Shown here: piece by piece, positions 1-7,515 of the stretch
Position numbering within the stretch: the first letter of the stretch is position 1
Layout: each line of letters begins with the position of its first letter
Translations under genes and position numbers: made by a program
Assembly (NCBI GenBank): GCA_014058405.1
Contig: CP047423.1
Coordinates: 2,836,501-2,900,500, forward strand
DNA from: Candidatus Nitrospira kreftii
GTDB lineage: Bacteria; Nitrospirota; Nitrospiria; Nitrospirales; Nitrospiraceae
Direction: 5' to 3'
DNA length: 64,000 nt
The notes under the pieces: generated by a model
What the model was told of the DNA's origin: nothing
The model's input: the letters and a program-made list of their open reading frames with translations, nothing else
Databases searched by the model: none

Positions 1-501
1 GAGCATCAGGCAAGTCGATCATCAGAGGTGTCGTCGACCATCTTAGTTGTAGACGATGAAGTCTCTATCATCAAACTCTGCAAAGCTCTCCTTGAAGACG
101 CTGGATTTACCGTGCTTGAAGCCGACGGCAGCTCGGAGGCGCTCAAGATCTGCACTCACCACGAAGGCCCGATTGATCTCCTCCTCACAGACCTGGTCTT
201 ACCCCCGCCGGGCTTTCAACTTGCCTCCACCTTAAATCAATTTCCGCACGTCAACGGTCATGAGCTGGCTGTTCGCGCAACCATGATCCGGAAGGGCCTC
301 CGAATTATTCTGATGTCGGGGAATCCGGATAAGGAACTGACCAGTCATGGAATCAAACGAGGGACACTTCCATTTTTGGCCAAGCCGTTCGAGCGTGACC
401 GACTAATCGCCCTCGTTCACAACGTACTTGCGCAGCCGGGAACGACTCTTGGAGTTGAGGACCGACCACGCGCAGCCAACGATACCGACTGGTTCGGTTG
501 A
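1..501 (+). CDS. Response-regulator receiver domain, probably the C-terminus of a hybrid sensor kinase cut by the window edge
   Basis: The protein is a CheY-like receiver that accepts phosphate from a histidine kinase. Counting from the GTG at 28, the acidic pair is D9-D10, the phospho-acceptor is D55 in LLLTDLVLP, the Ser/Thr switch is near S97, and the conserved Lys is K119 in AKPF. No output domain follows. The frame is open from base 1 and the linker ending in SSTILVVDDE is typical of hybrid kinases, so GTG 28 may not be the true start. About 15 extra residues (60-75) sit between the phospho-Asp and the usual NGHELA segment. A stand-alone single-domain regulator starting at 28 remains possible. 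Confidence 0.8.
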   Translation, partial: EHQASRSSEVSSTILVVDDEVSIIKLCKALLEDAGFTVLEADGSSEALKICTHHEGPIDLLLTDLVLPPPGFQLASTLNQFPHVNGHELAVRATMIRKGLRIILMSGNPDKELTSHGIKRGTLPFLAKPFERDRLIALVHNVLAQPGTTLGVEDRPRAANDTDWFG

Positions 502-530
502 GCCCGGTAGGATAGGATAAGATTGAAGCT

Positions 531-559
531 AAGGTTTAATATTGAATTCTGTAAACCTT
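531..559. repeat. Inverted repeat between convergent genes
   Basis: AAGGTTTA at 531-538 and TAAACCTT at 552-559 are perfect 8-base arms around a 13-nt AT-rich loop. It lies between the convergent receiver gene and oxygenase gene. There is no long T-run, so a termination role on either strand is a guess. Confidence 0.4.
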
Positions 560-579
560 GACCTCCAACCTCGCCCGTT

Positions 580-1272
580 TTAGGAATGCTCCGTCATGAA
601 CCATCCGGCAATCGACAGCCGTCGATGCTGACCAGCCGTGGCGTCTACGCGGCAGACCCGATGAAACCGGGGGACAGTAAACATGACCAAGGCCCCAGGG
701 AGAGGTTCGATACAGTATGTCGGCATCAGATTAATAGGCCCCTTGTCACGATCAGTTCGCTGCTCATAAATGATCAATTCCCCGCCCCAATCAGGCTGCC
801 ACTCCTCATGAAAGTAAGTGACGACAGCAATCCGGCGCTTTGGAGCTCGACGACCTTCGACAAGCCGACCCTGATCCGTGTCGTCATGTGTCAACAGACA
901 GTCGCCGGCCGAATAGGAATAGTAATTGAACCCCACATGGCGCCCGATGATATTGGGAAAAGACTCGATGTACTCTCGAATGCAGGGAAGCTGCAACCTC
1001 GAGAGAAAATGCTCGGCCTCTGCTGATCCGATTTCAGCCTTTGCCCAATTCCCTGAGTTGGGAAAATCTTCTCGAACGTTCTTGAGATCGGAGAGACTCT
1101 TCCAGGCAACCTGGTTCATCCCTGTGCGAAAGAACTGGCGCTCTTCAGCAGACCAAAAGTTTTGCACCACGAGCACCGGCTTGCTCTGGAGTGAAACTGA
1201 AGACAGATCTCCAGGTTCTATGGTTGAGTCCTCAAGACGCATATTTGACCGCCATCGCGCGACAGGAGTCAT
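580..1272 (-). CDS. 2-oxoglutarate/Fe(II)-dependent oxygenase, prolyl 4-hydroxylase-like
   Basis: This is a 230-residue double-stranded beta-helix oxygenase. The HxD iron motif is visible at H129-x-D131 (LLTHDDTD), the distal iron-binding His is H204 in PRFHRV, and an Arg at 217-218 (QHRRLSIAGWF) is placed to bind 2-oxoglutarate. DWGGELIIYE and PLPGALVMF are the usual strands of the P4Hc core. Such enzymes hydroxylate peptide or small-molecule substrates; the substrate here cannot be told. The ATG at 1272 has an AGGGAG ribosome site 5 nt upstream; an internal Met at residue 11 is less likely. No signal peptide is seen, so it is probably cytoplasmic. Confidence 0.88.
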   Translation of the reverse strand: MTPVARWRSNMRLEDSTIEPGDLSSVSLQSKPVLVVQNFWSAEERQFFRTGMNQVAWKSLSDLKNVREDFPNSGNWAKAEIGSAEAEHFLSRLQLPCIREYIESFPNIIGRHVGFNYYSYSAGDCLLTHDDTDQGRLVEGRRAPKRRIAVVTYFHEEWQPDWGGELIIYEQRTDRDKGPINLMPTYCIEPLPGALVMFTVPRFHRVCRVDATAGQHRRLSIAGWFMTEHS

Positions 1273-1294
1273 TATGACTCCCTATCCAGAGCAC

Positions 1295-1330
1295 AAAAAA
1301 GAGGGGGTACCACTTGGGTGGCACCCCCTC
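1295..1330 (-). terminator. Intrinsic terminator of the RRM gene
   Basis: A 13-bp stem with one mismatch (1301-1313 with 1318-1330, loop TTGG) is followed on the minus strand by six T residues (complement of 1295-1300). It lies about 30 nt downstream of the RRM stop codon and just before the oxygenase start. Confidence 0.85.
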
Positions 1331-1358
1331 CATTCATTTTACGCATGCAACTGGTCAA

Positions 1359-1700
1359 CTACCAGCGGTCGCGCTTGCCACCACCTCCGCTGCGACCACC
1401 ACCGCCGCCGCCGAATCCACCACGACCTCCACCGCCACCACCCGTACGCGGTTCCTGTGGCCGTGCTTCATTAACTGTAAGAGTCCGGCCACCCATCTCC
1501 GAACCGTTGAGGGCCGTAATTGCAGCTTGAGCTTCAGCATCGGAGGACATTTCCACAAAGCCGAATCCTCGAGATTGGCCGGTGAATTTATCCGTAATGA
1601 TTCGCGCCGAGGCCACTGCGCCATGGGCCGCGAATAAGTCACTCAATTGCTGCTCGGTCGCCGAATACGGCAACCCACCGACATAGATCTTCGAACCCAT
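1359..1700 (-). CDS. Glycine-rich RNA-binding protein with one RRM domain
   Basis: The 113-residue protein has one RNA recognition motif (about residues 3-80). RNP2 is KIYVGGL and RNP1 is RGFGFVEM. A basic, Gly-rich tail (about 87-113) ends GGGGKRDRW. This is the bacterial Rbp family, cytoplasmic single-strand RNA binders often linked to cold or stress. The start is well defined: ATG at 1700 follows an AAAGGAGG site. The leader is long and carries a small ORF whose TAA lies within that ribosome site (see 1714-1833). A strong terminator follows at 1295-1330, so the gene is probably monocistronic apart from the leader ORF. Confidence 0.93.
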   Translation of the reverse strand: MGSKIYVGGLPYSATEQQLSDLFAAHGAVASARIITDKFTGQSRGFGFVEMSSDAEAQAAITALNGSEMGGRTLTVNEARPQEPRTGGGGGGRGGFGGGGGGRSGGGGKRDRW

Positions 1701-1713
1701 CGGGGTTCCTCCT

Positions 1714-1833
1714 TTAAGATAATGACATTGTCTTGAGCACGAGGAACGGGGAAGGAGCGGGCCGAAGACGCGATCGCTGCAGCGACTTAGGTCTGACTTC
1801 CGACAAAATTCCCGGACAAGGCAACATCGACAT
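1714..1833 (-). CDS. Short upstream ORF (39 codons) in the leader of the RRM gene
   Basis: An ATG at 1833 is preceded on the minus strand by GAGGAGG with 6-nt spacing, the ideal geometry. The frame runs 39 codons and stops with TAA at 1716-1714, which forms the first part of the TAAAGGAGG ribosome site of the RRM gene. The predicted peptide begins MSMLPCPGILSEV and resembles no family I know. The placement suggests translational coupling or a leader peptide controlling the RRM gene. A chance ORF in a structured 5' UTR is the alternative. Confidence 0.45.
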   Translation of the reverse strand: MSMLPCPGILSEVRPKSLQRSRLRPAPSPFLVLKTMSLS

Positions 1834-1926
1834 TGTGGGCCTCCTCTGATAGACACTCTGTACCGCAGAGGCCCCGCGCGATATGAGTCAAGGCTAGAGT
1901 AGCACAGGGGTTTGGGGATTACAACC

Positions 1927-2718
1927 TTACTCCCCCACTCGAACCAGCAATCCTTGGTCTTTGCAGTATGCGATCGTCCGGTAAAACCATGCAACAACGC
2001 CGACCAACAACACGCCATTGAGTCCGACGGCCCAAACCAGATTCGACAAAGGAGCCTCCCCGGAGCTCAAAACCGCCCGCATACCTTCGAAGATATGCGC
2101 GGCGGGATTCGCCCAGGCAATCGCCTTCAGCCACTGAGGCAGCACATCCATGGGATAAAACACACACGAAATGGGCTGAAAGAGAAACACCATACTCCAG
2201 GCCAGTACTTCCGCCTCCTGTCCGAATCGCATAATCAACGAGGTTGTAAACACGCCGATGATCCAGCCCGTGACCACAAGATTGAGCACGAATGGGACCA
2301 GCCACAATCCGATGATCAGCACATTATAGGAATAGAAGAGGAGTGCACACCCACCCAGGACGATCGAGACGACGGTTACCTTCATCACACTCATCGCCAT
2401 AGTGGCGGCCAGAAATTCACTCGGCTTCAAGGGACTGGCGAAGAGATTCATCAGGTTGCGCGCCCAGAGTTCCTCGAGAAAGGTAATGGTGATGCCCTGC
2501 TGAGATCTGAACAAGACATCCCAGAGAATCAGCGCTCCGAGGAAAAAGGTCACGAACCCGGGGACCTCGCTCTGGTATCGGGCAAGATAGAGAGTGATAA
2601 ATCCCCAGATCACGAGATCCAAGAATGGCCAGTAAAAAATTTCCATGATCCGCGGCAAGCTTCTTCGGTACAGATAGAGATGTCTGAGGATGAGCGCTGT
2701 AATACGATGCAGTTTCAT
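1927..2718 (-). CDS. ABC-2 type transporter permease
   Basis: The 263-residue integral membrane protein has about six hydrophobic segments and the ABC-2 family layout. It has an N-terminal amphipathic stretch, an early TM pair (residues 30-75) and a late motif, FQPISCVFYPMDVLPQWLKAIAWANPAAHIFEGMR in outline, near residues 180-215, characteristic of NodJ/CcmB-like export permeases. Its ATG overlaps the stop of the upstream 136-residue membrane protein by 4 nt, which in turn overlaps the ATPase gene by 4 nt, so the three are translationally coupled. It should form the membrane half of the exporter with the ATPase at 3122-3880. The substrate is unknown. Confidence 0.9.
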   Translation of the reverse strand: MKLHRITALILRHLYLYRRSLPRIMEIFYWPFLDLVIWGFITLYLARYQSEVPGFVTFFLGALILWDVLFRSQQGITITFLEELWARNLMNLFASPLKPSEFLAATMAMSVMKVTVVSIVLGGCALLFYSYNVLIIGLWLVPFVLNLVVTGWIIGVFTTSLIMRFGQEAEVLAWSMVFLFQPISCVFYPMDVLPQWLKAIAWANPAAHIFEGMRAVLSSGEAPLSNLVWAVGLNGVLLVGVVAWFYRTIAYCKDQGLLVRVGE

Positions 2719-3125
2719 TGACAGGTCTTATGGTCCTGCGCATGGTCACAGCCACCACAACCTCGGTGAGCTCCCAGGAGATCCGACATGAGAAATCGGA
2801 CCCCTTCAAAAAAATGTGTACCTGCTGTTTTTCCATCTGGCATCCGTCGCAATGAGAGAATCGACAGAAGCGCCGGCATTCCGACTAATCCACTCGCAAA
2901 CCATACCCCGTCATACCCGCTTCCACCGCGCCACCACAAGAGGCCTAGTAACAGAGATAACGGCACAAACCCGCCTGCAATTCCTTTTATCACTATCCCC
3001 CCCCTACAGGTGCGACGGTTCCAGCCGATCAAACCGATCGCAAGCCAGAAGAGTCCCCAGGCCGTACTGACGGCAAGCCCCCCGGCAAGGAATCCCGCAC
3101 CGAAGTCCACAAAAGCCTCCGTCAT
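2715..3125 (-). CDS. Small membrane protein with a Cys/His-rich tail, in an ABC exporter operon
   Basis: The 136-residue protein has about three hydrophobic segments (residues 8-35, 45-65 and 75-95) and no family I recognise. The last 20 residues are unusual: GCGGCDH followed by DHKTC, giving four Cys and two His that could bind a metal or a cluster. It is locked between the ATPase and permease genes by 4-nt overlaps on both sides, so it is probably a subunit or accessory of that transporter. The position next to a multihaem cytochrome and molybdenum-cofactor genes makes a role in metal or cofactor traffic possible, but that is inference. Confidence 0.8.
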   Translation of the reverse strand: MTEAFVDFGAGFLAGGLAVSTAWGLFWLAIGLIGWNRRTCRGGIVIKGIAGGFVPLSLLLGLLWWRGGSGYDGVWFASGLVGMPALLSILSLRRMPDGKTAGTHFFEGVRFLMSDLLGAHRGCGGCDHAQDHKTCQ

Positions 3126-3880
3126 GATGGCAACTGGGCGCTCGATTCCCGCGCGAGATTCAGGAACACTTCTTCCAAGTCCGCTTTGCCGAATCGTGCC
3201 ACGATGGCCTGCGCCGTCCCTTCGGCTACAAGACGTCCACGTTGAAGAAAAATAATCCGATCCGACATTTCTTCCATCTCCCGCATGTTGTGCGAAGTGT
3301 ACAAGATACTCAACCCCGATGATCGTCGCTCTTCTTTCAGCAAAGACCGTATCTTGTAGGCGATGTCGGGATCCAAACTGGCCGTCGGCTCATCGAGAAA
3401 GAGAAGACGAGGCTCCGTGAGAAAGGCTTTTGCCAATGTTAACCTTGTCATCTGCCCTGATGATAATTTGCGGGTGACCTTCTGTCTGAATTCATCCATC
3501 TCGAGCTTCTTGACGATATCATCGACCCGTCGTGCGATATCGCTCAGACCATAGAGCCTGGCCACAACCCATAGATTCTCCTCGACGGTAAGAGATTGCG
3601 GCATGGCGATATAGGTCGATGAAAAATTGACCTGTTGCAGCACGGCTTCACGGTGGGTGGACAGGTCCAAGCCAAAGGCTTCGATCGAGCCGGAGGTCGG
3701 CGTCACCACTCCGAGTAGCATCTGGATTGTTGTGGTCTTTCCGGCACCGTTTGGTCCCAATAACCCCACGATCTCACCAGGTCGAATCTCGAAAGAGACC
3801 TCATCCACCGCAGTGAAATTTCCAAACCGCTTCGTCAGCCCCGACACTTTCAGAACGGGACTTGTCATCCGATCCATCAT
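3122..3880 (-). CDS. ABC transporter ATP-binding protein
   Basis: The 252-residue nucleotide-binding subunit is of the ABC-2 exporter class. Visible motifs are Walker A GPNGAGKTTT (about residues 40-49), signature LSSGQMTRL (a Ser replaces the first Gly of LSGGQ), Walker B LLFLDEPTASLD and the switch His in LYTSHNMREME. It would energise the permease encoded at 1927-2718. The gene starts only 9 nt after the stop of the six-haem cytochrome, so both are likely on one transcript. NosF/CcmA-like ATPases linked to respiratory enzyme assembly are the closest style, but the substrate is not shown. Confidence 0.95.
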   Translation of the reverse strand: MMDRMTSPVLKVSGLTKRFGNFTAVDEVSFEIRPGEIVGLLGPNGAGKTTTIQMLLGVVTPTSGSIEAFGLDLSTHREAVLQQVNFSSTYIAMPQSLTVEENLWVVARLYGLSDIARRVDDIVKKLEMDEFRQKVTRKLSSGQMTRLTLAKAFLTEPRLLFLDEPTASLDPDIAYKIRSLLKEERRSSGLSILYTSHNMREMEEMSDRIIFLQRGRLVAEGTAQAIVARFGKADLEEVFLNLARESSAQLPS

Positions 3881-3889
3881 TCCGATCGA

Positions 3890-4600
3890 CTAGTTAAATA
3901 GTAAGGCGCCGCTGATCTTATCAGGGAGATGGCAGGTCTCGCATCTCTGATCCAGTATATGACCGGCATGCTGGCTCTTTCCATCGTGACAGCTGAAACA
4001 GTCACGGAGGGCTCGATCACGAAGATGCGACCCCTCGGGATAGATCGGATACCATGGTTTGCTATCAGCGGACAGATGGCCACGCGGAATGACGACAGGA
4101 TAGCCCTTGATGGGTACATCATGCACCACGCCAGCATGACAGGTTGTACACCCTTCGCCTTGTCCGCGAGCCTTGAAGGCCTGCATGTGTCGGCGATGGT
4201 TCATGATCAGTCCCACTTCTTTAACCGGCGATGGAAGGTCGCGCAAGGCGATTTCGGAAACACGGAGGATATGACGATGGCAACTGAGACAGACCTCTGA
4301 GCTCACGCTCGCCTTGAGATTGTGCGGATCCGTCGGGGTGCCCAATAGATAGATGACCGTGTCTTTGGCTCCCGCCAAGACCTTGTCGTGTAACCATCCT
4401 GCGACGCCAGGCCGTACATGACAGGCAACACAACTCACCTCTTTATGGGAAGACTTGGCCCAGCTCTCATAGGAAGGCGCGATGGTGTGGCAGCCGGCGC
4501 AGAATTTCGGCTGATCGGTGAATGGAGTTGCGACCCCAACGAGGACCAGACCTCCTACAACGAGGCTCAACGCAAAAGTGGCCTTAGATGTCCAGCTCAT
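3890..4600 (-). CDS. Membrane-anchored six-haem cytochrome c, NapC/NirT-like
   Basis: The 236-residue protein has an N-terminal membrane anchor (about residues 8-27) and then six CxxCH haem sites: CAGCH, CVACH, CLSCH, CTTCH, CFSCH and CETCH. The first two lie in a NapC/NirT-like N-terminal half (FCAGCHTIAPSYESW). NapC/NirT proteins normally carry four haems and pass electrons between the quinone pool and periplasmic reductases; six in so short a chain is distinctive. Its start overlaps the end of mobB by 17 nt. The genetic link to molybdenum-cofactor genes suggests that it serves a molybdoenzyme, which is inference. Confidence 0.92.
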   Translation of the reverse strand: MSWTSKATFALSLVVGGLVLVGVATPFTDQPKFCAGCHTIAPSYESWAKSSHKEVSCVACHVRPGVAGWLHDKVLAGAKDTVIYLLGTPTDPHNLKASVSSEVCLSCHRHILRVSEIALRDLPSPVKEVGLIMNHRRHMQAFKARGQGEGCTTCHAGVVHDVPIKGYPVVIPRGHLSADSKPWYPIYPEGSHLRDRALRDCFSCHDGKSQHAGHILDQRCETCHLPDKISGALLFN

Positions 4601-5102
4601 GCTCCCGGCGCCTGAGAGGGAATTGCTTCATCAAAAGAGCAGCAACACCGCCCACATCATTCACATGGAGCACAGGCACTGGGAGATCGACGAGCGTATC
4701 GGAAACGACCGCCAGAAGACCGTCGGAAGAGTAAGAGATTTCACCCAATTGATCACGGACAATGATGATTTTTGGATATCCCTCGCTCTTCCATCCTTCG
4801 GCAATGATGAGGTCGTAGGAGCTATCCAAGAAACGATCGCGAACCTCTTCTACCTTGAGCTGTTCCGAAACATCGGCAAACAAGGCAAGACTCCCTTTCG
4901 AGACGATTACAACACCGCTGGCGCCGGCGCGCTTATGACGCCAACTATCCTTTCCTTCCGTATCAAGATCGAAGCCATGCCCTGCATGCTTGACGGTCGC
5001 AACACGGTATCCCCCCTTGACCAGCTCAGGAATCACACGTTCGATCAAGGTCGTCTTACCACTATTTGAACGACCAATAAAAGAAACAATAGGGACTACC
5101 AT
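4584..5102 (-). CDS. mobB: Molybdopterin-guanine dinucleotide biosynthesis adaptor MobB
   Basis: The 172-residue P-loop GTPase carries Walker A GRSNSGKTT at about residues 10-18 and family signatures VATVKHAGHGFDLD and DLIIAEGWKSEGYPKI. MobB binds GTP and assists MobA in attaching GMP to molybdopterin for DMSO-reductase-family enzymes. No mobA lies nearby. The gene follows moeA by about 97 nt and overlaps the cytochrome gene, so it belongs to the same minus-strand set. Length and motifs are normal. Confidence 0.94.
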   Translation of the reverse strand: MVVPIVSFIGRSNSGKTTLIERVIPELVKGGYRVATVKHAGHGFDLDTEGKDSWRHKRAGASGVVIVSKGSLALFADVSEQLKVEEVRDRFLDSSYDLIIAEGWKSEGYPKIIIVRDQLGEISYSSDGLLAVVSDTLVDLPVPVLHVNDVGGVAALLMKQFPLRRREHELDI

Positions 5103-5199
5103 GGGAGTATCTTAATCATCGATCAACCTAGTCATCGCGGAGCCGTGATAGATGCTTGGCCTCGTTGACATCACCGACAACGACTAGTGATCGTCCTTT

Positions 5200-6498
5200 C
5201 TAACAACAGGAGAGGCGGTGCGGACCGGCCTCCGGTGGCTCGGTCATGGTAGGCCATGCCTCGCCGGTCAATAGTTGAACCGCGACTTCATCACCGGGCT
5301 TCAGGCGCTCGACTGTGACCGGCACATCGATGAGACAGTTGGCTTTCACCATCGACGTGAGAATGCCTGATCCCTGGTCCCCGGTCGTGCGGACCTTGAA
5401 TACACCGTCTTCTCGAGTGAGGATACCACGCAAAAAATGCCGTCGATCGCCACGTTTGGAAAACGTTTCCTGAAAAACGGCCTGCACAACTGGGCGTCCA
5501 TAGCTTCGACAGCCGCTCATTTTCAACAATGCCGGCCGCACCAACTGCTCGAAGGTCACCATCGACGAAACCGGATTGCCCGGAAGACCAAACGCGAGTG
5601 TGTTTTGAATTTTTCCGAAGGCCAGCGGCTGACCGGGCCGGATGGCAAGTTTCCAAAAATTCATCTCGGCGCCAAGTTCACGAAAGACAGCCTTCGTGAA
5701 GTCGTAATCACCCATCGAGACGCCGCCAGACAAGACGAGAATATCTGCATTCAATCCATGTGAGATCTTTTCCTTGAGCGCTGCGGGAGTATCACGAGCG
5801 ATGCCGAGCAACAACGGAATACCCCCGGCTTCCTGTACTGCCGCAGCCATCCCGTAGCTGTTCGAGTTGATGATCTTCTCCTCACTATACCGTTCATCCA
5901 GGTCCGCCAACTCATCCCCCGTCGAAAGGATCGCCACGCGCGGCCGCTGGTATACGAACACAAATGGCTTCGCCAAAATCGCCAACATCCCAGCCTCACT
6001 AGGACGCAGTCTAGTCCCTCTGGAGATGATGCAATCCCCCTTCTTGACGTCCTCGCCCTGCGGCCTGATATTCGCTCCCTTTGATTCCGCCTTAAAGACC
6101 CGCACCGACGCGGGTGTCGCTTCGGTGTCCTCGACCTTCAGCACTGTATCCGCCCCTCGAGGAATCGGCGCACCGGTCATGATACGGATCGCTTGACCAG
6201 AGCCCACCTCCTTCGACGGCATCGTCCCGGCTGGAACATCTTCGATCACCTCCAGGGACACTGGTTTTTGGATCGAGTGCTCCTGCTTAATATCCTCCCA
6301 CCTGACGGCAAACCCATCCATTGCCGAATTGTCCCACGGAGGATTGTCTCGCCCCGCGACGATGTCCTCAGCCAACACGCGCCCAAGGACCTCAAGGATC
6401 GAGACCTTCTCCTCTCCCAATACCATCGCGGCATCGAGCACCACATGCTGTGCCTCGTGGAGTTGGGTCAATCCAGTCATAGCATCGGCGGCTTTCAC
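5200..6498 (-). CDS. moeA: Molybdopterin molybdenumtransferase MoeA
   Basis: The 432-residue enzyme inserts molybdate into adenylylated molybdopterin. It shows the MoeA N-terminal domain with DNSAMDGFA near residue 60, the MPT-binding core with STGDEL near residue 193, and GGVSMGDYDFTK near residue 260. The C-terminal domain IV ends near residue 410 and is followed by a short tail. Its ATG overlaps the stop of the Nbp35/Mrp ATPase by 4 nt, so translation is probably coupled. With mobB and tatC in the same strand order, it fits late maturation of an exported Mo enzyme. Confidence 0.96.
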   Translation of the reverse strand: MKAADAMTGLTQLHEAQHVVLDAAMVLGEEKVSILEVLGRVLAEDIVAGRDNPPWDNSAMDGFAVRWEDIKQEHSIQKPVSLEVIEDVPAGTMPSKEVGSGQAIRIMTGAPIPRGADTVLKVEDTEATPASVRVFKAESKGANIRPQGEDVKKGDCIISRGTRLRPSEAGMLAILAKPFVFVYQRPRVAILSTGDELADLDERYSEEKIINSNSYGMAAAVQEAGGIPLLLGIARDTPAALKEKISHGLNADILVLSGGVSMGDYDFTKAVFRELGAEMNFWKLAIRPGQPLAFGKIQNTLAFGLPGNPVSSMVTFEQLVRPALLKMSGCRSYGRPVVQAVFQETFSKRGDRRHFLRGILTREDGVFKVRTTGDQGSGILTSMVKANCLIDVPVTVERLKPGDEVAVQLLTGEAWPTMTEPPEAGPHRLSCC

Positions 6499-7460
6499 AA
6501 ACTCACTCCCTTAACCGGCCCGACTGTGGGTCGCCCAACTTTCAGCAATGATCCACTCTTCTTGCAGAATGATTCAACTTGATTCGCGATCCGGTGGTAC
6601 GCTTCCGCCGTCGCCGTATCCGAGTTGAACATGGCAAACGGTTCACCAGCGTCTGACTGTGTAACCACATCAGGGTCAAGGGGGATTCGTCCCAAAAACG
6701 GGACTCCCATATCGAGTGCGGAGGCCTCCCCTCCACCTTTCCGAAACACCTCAATCTCGCGGTGGCAGTGTGGGCAGTCCAATCCACTCATATTCTCGAC
6801 AATGCCGATGATCGGCACTTCGCTGTCTTTGCAAAAGGTGACTGACTTCCGCGAATCAAGAAGAGCCACCTCTTGGGGGGTTGTGACGATGACCGCGCCG
6901 CTGACATTGCCGAGCAAGTCGATGGTCGTGACTGATTCGTTGCCGGTTCCCGGCGGAAGATCGATGAGGAGAAAATTCAGATCCTGCCAATCGACTCCGC
7001 CCAGCAATTGGTTGATGAATTCATACTTGTAGGCATCCCGCCAGATGATGGGATCATCGGAGTTCTGCAACAGAAACGACATCGAGGCGATCTTTAAATT
7101 ATAGGCCTGAAATGGAATGATCCCGCCAGACGTGCTGATCTTGAGCTTCTGCCCTTCAGCACCAACCATTTTCGGAATGTTGGGACCATGGATATCCATG
7201 TCACAGATGCCCACGTGCCACCCCTTGAGCGCAAGGCTGACGGCAATGTTCGTCGTACAGGTGCTTTTTCCCACGCCACCCTTATTGCTCATGATAAGCA
7301 CTTTGTATTCGATCCGTTCCATCCGCTTCGCCACCAACCAACGGCTATGCCCTTCCTTGTCCTTTTGGCACCGTTCATTCTCATCGCATATGGCACAGGC
7401 CCACATGTACGTGCAGGCATCTTCACTGCCATCGCTGATGATATTAAGCTCACGTCCCAT
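6495..7460 (-). CDS. mrp: Mrp/Nbp35-type P-loop ATPase, iron-sulfur cluster carrier
   Basis: The 321-residue ParA/MinD-type ATPase has deviant Walker A SNKGGVGKST (about residues 58-67), a catalytic block LLIDLPPGTGNE, and the paired cysteines CPHC near residue 228 used for a bridging 4Fe-4S cluster in Mrp/ApbC proteins. Unlike ordinary bacterial Mrp, the N-terminus carries four cysteines (C16, C22, C25, C31; spacing x5-x2-x5), resembling the N-terminal cluster motif of Nbp35. It likely loads Fe-S clusters into apoproteins. Overlap with moeA and proximity to tatC suggest a client among Mo/Fe-S enzymes, which is inference. Confidence 0.92.
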   Translation of the reverse strand: MGRELNIISDGSEDACTYMWACAICDENERCQKDKEGHSRWLVAKRMERIEYKVLIMSNKGGVGKSTCTTNIAVSLALKGWHVGICDMDIHGPNIPKMVGAEGQKLKISTSGGIIPFQAYNLKIASMSFLLQNSDDPIIWRDAYKYEFINQLLGGVDWQDLNFLLIDLPPGTGNESVTTIDLLGNVSGAVIVTTPQEVALLDSRKSVTFCKDSEVPIIGIVENMSGLDCPHCHREIEVFRKGGGEASALDMGVPFLGRIPLDPDVVTQSDAGEPFAMFNSDTATAEAYHRIANQVESFCKKSGSLLKVGRPTVGPVKGVSL

Positions 7461-7515
7461 GGGTCCCCTTTTCGTCCATCTGGCTGTCCGACGCCAGAAT
7501 CAGAATTAGTGTCGC

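Noticed and set aside
1359..2018. A 219-residue form of the RRM protein starting far upstream
   Set aside because: The extra N-terminal part has no domain character, while the ATG at 1700 has a perfect ribosome site and begins the RRM.
5103..5199. Molybdenum-cofactor riboswitch in the gap before mobB
   Set aside because: The gap is short, lies inside a run of genes, and I could not find the conserved helices of that riboswitch class.
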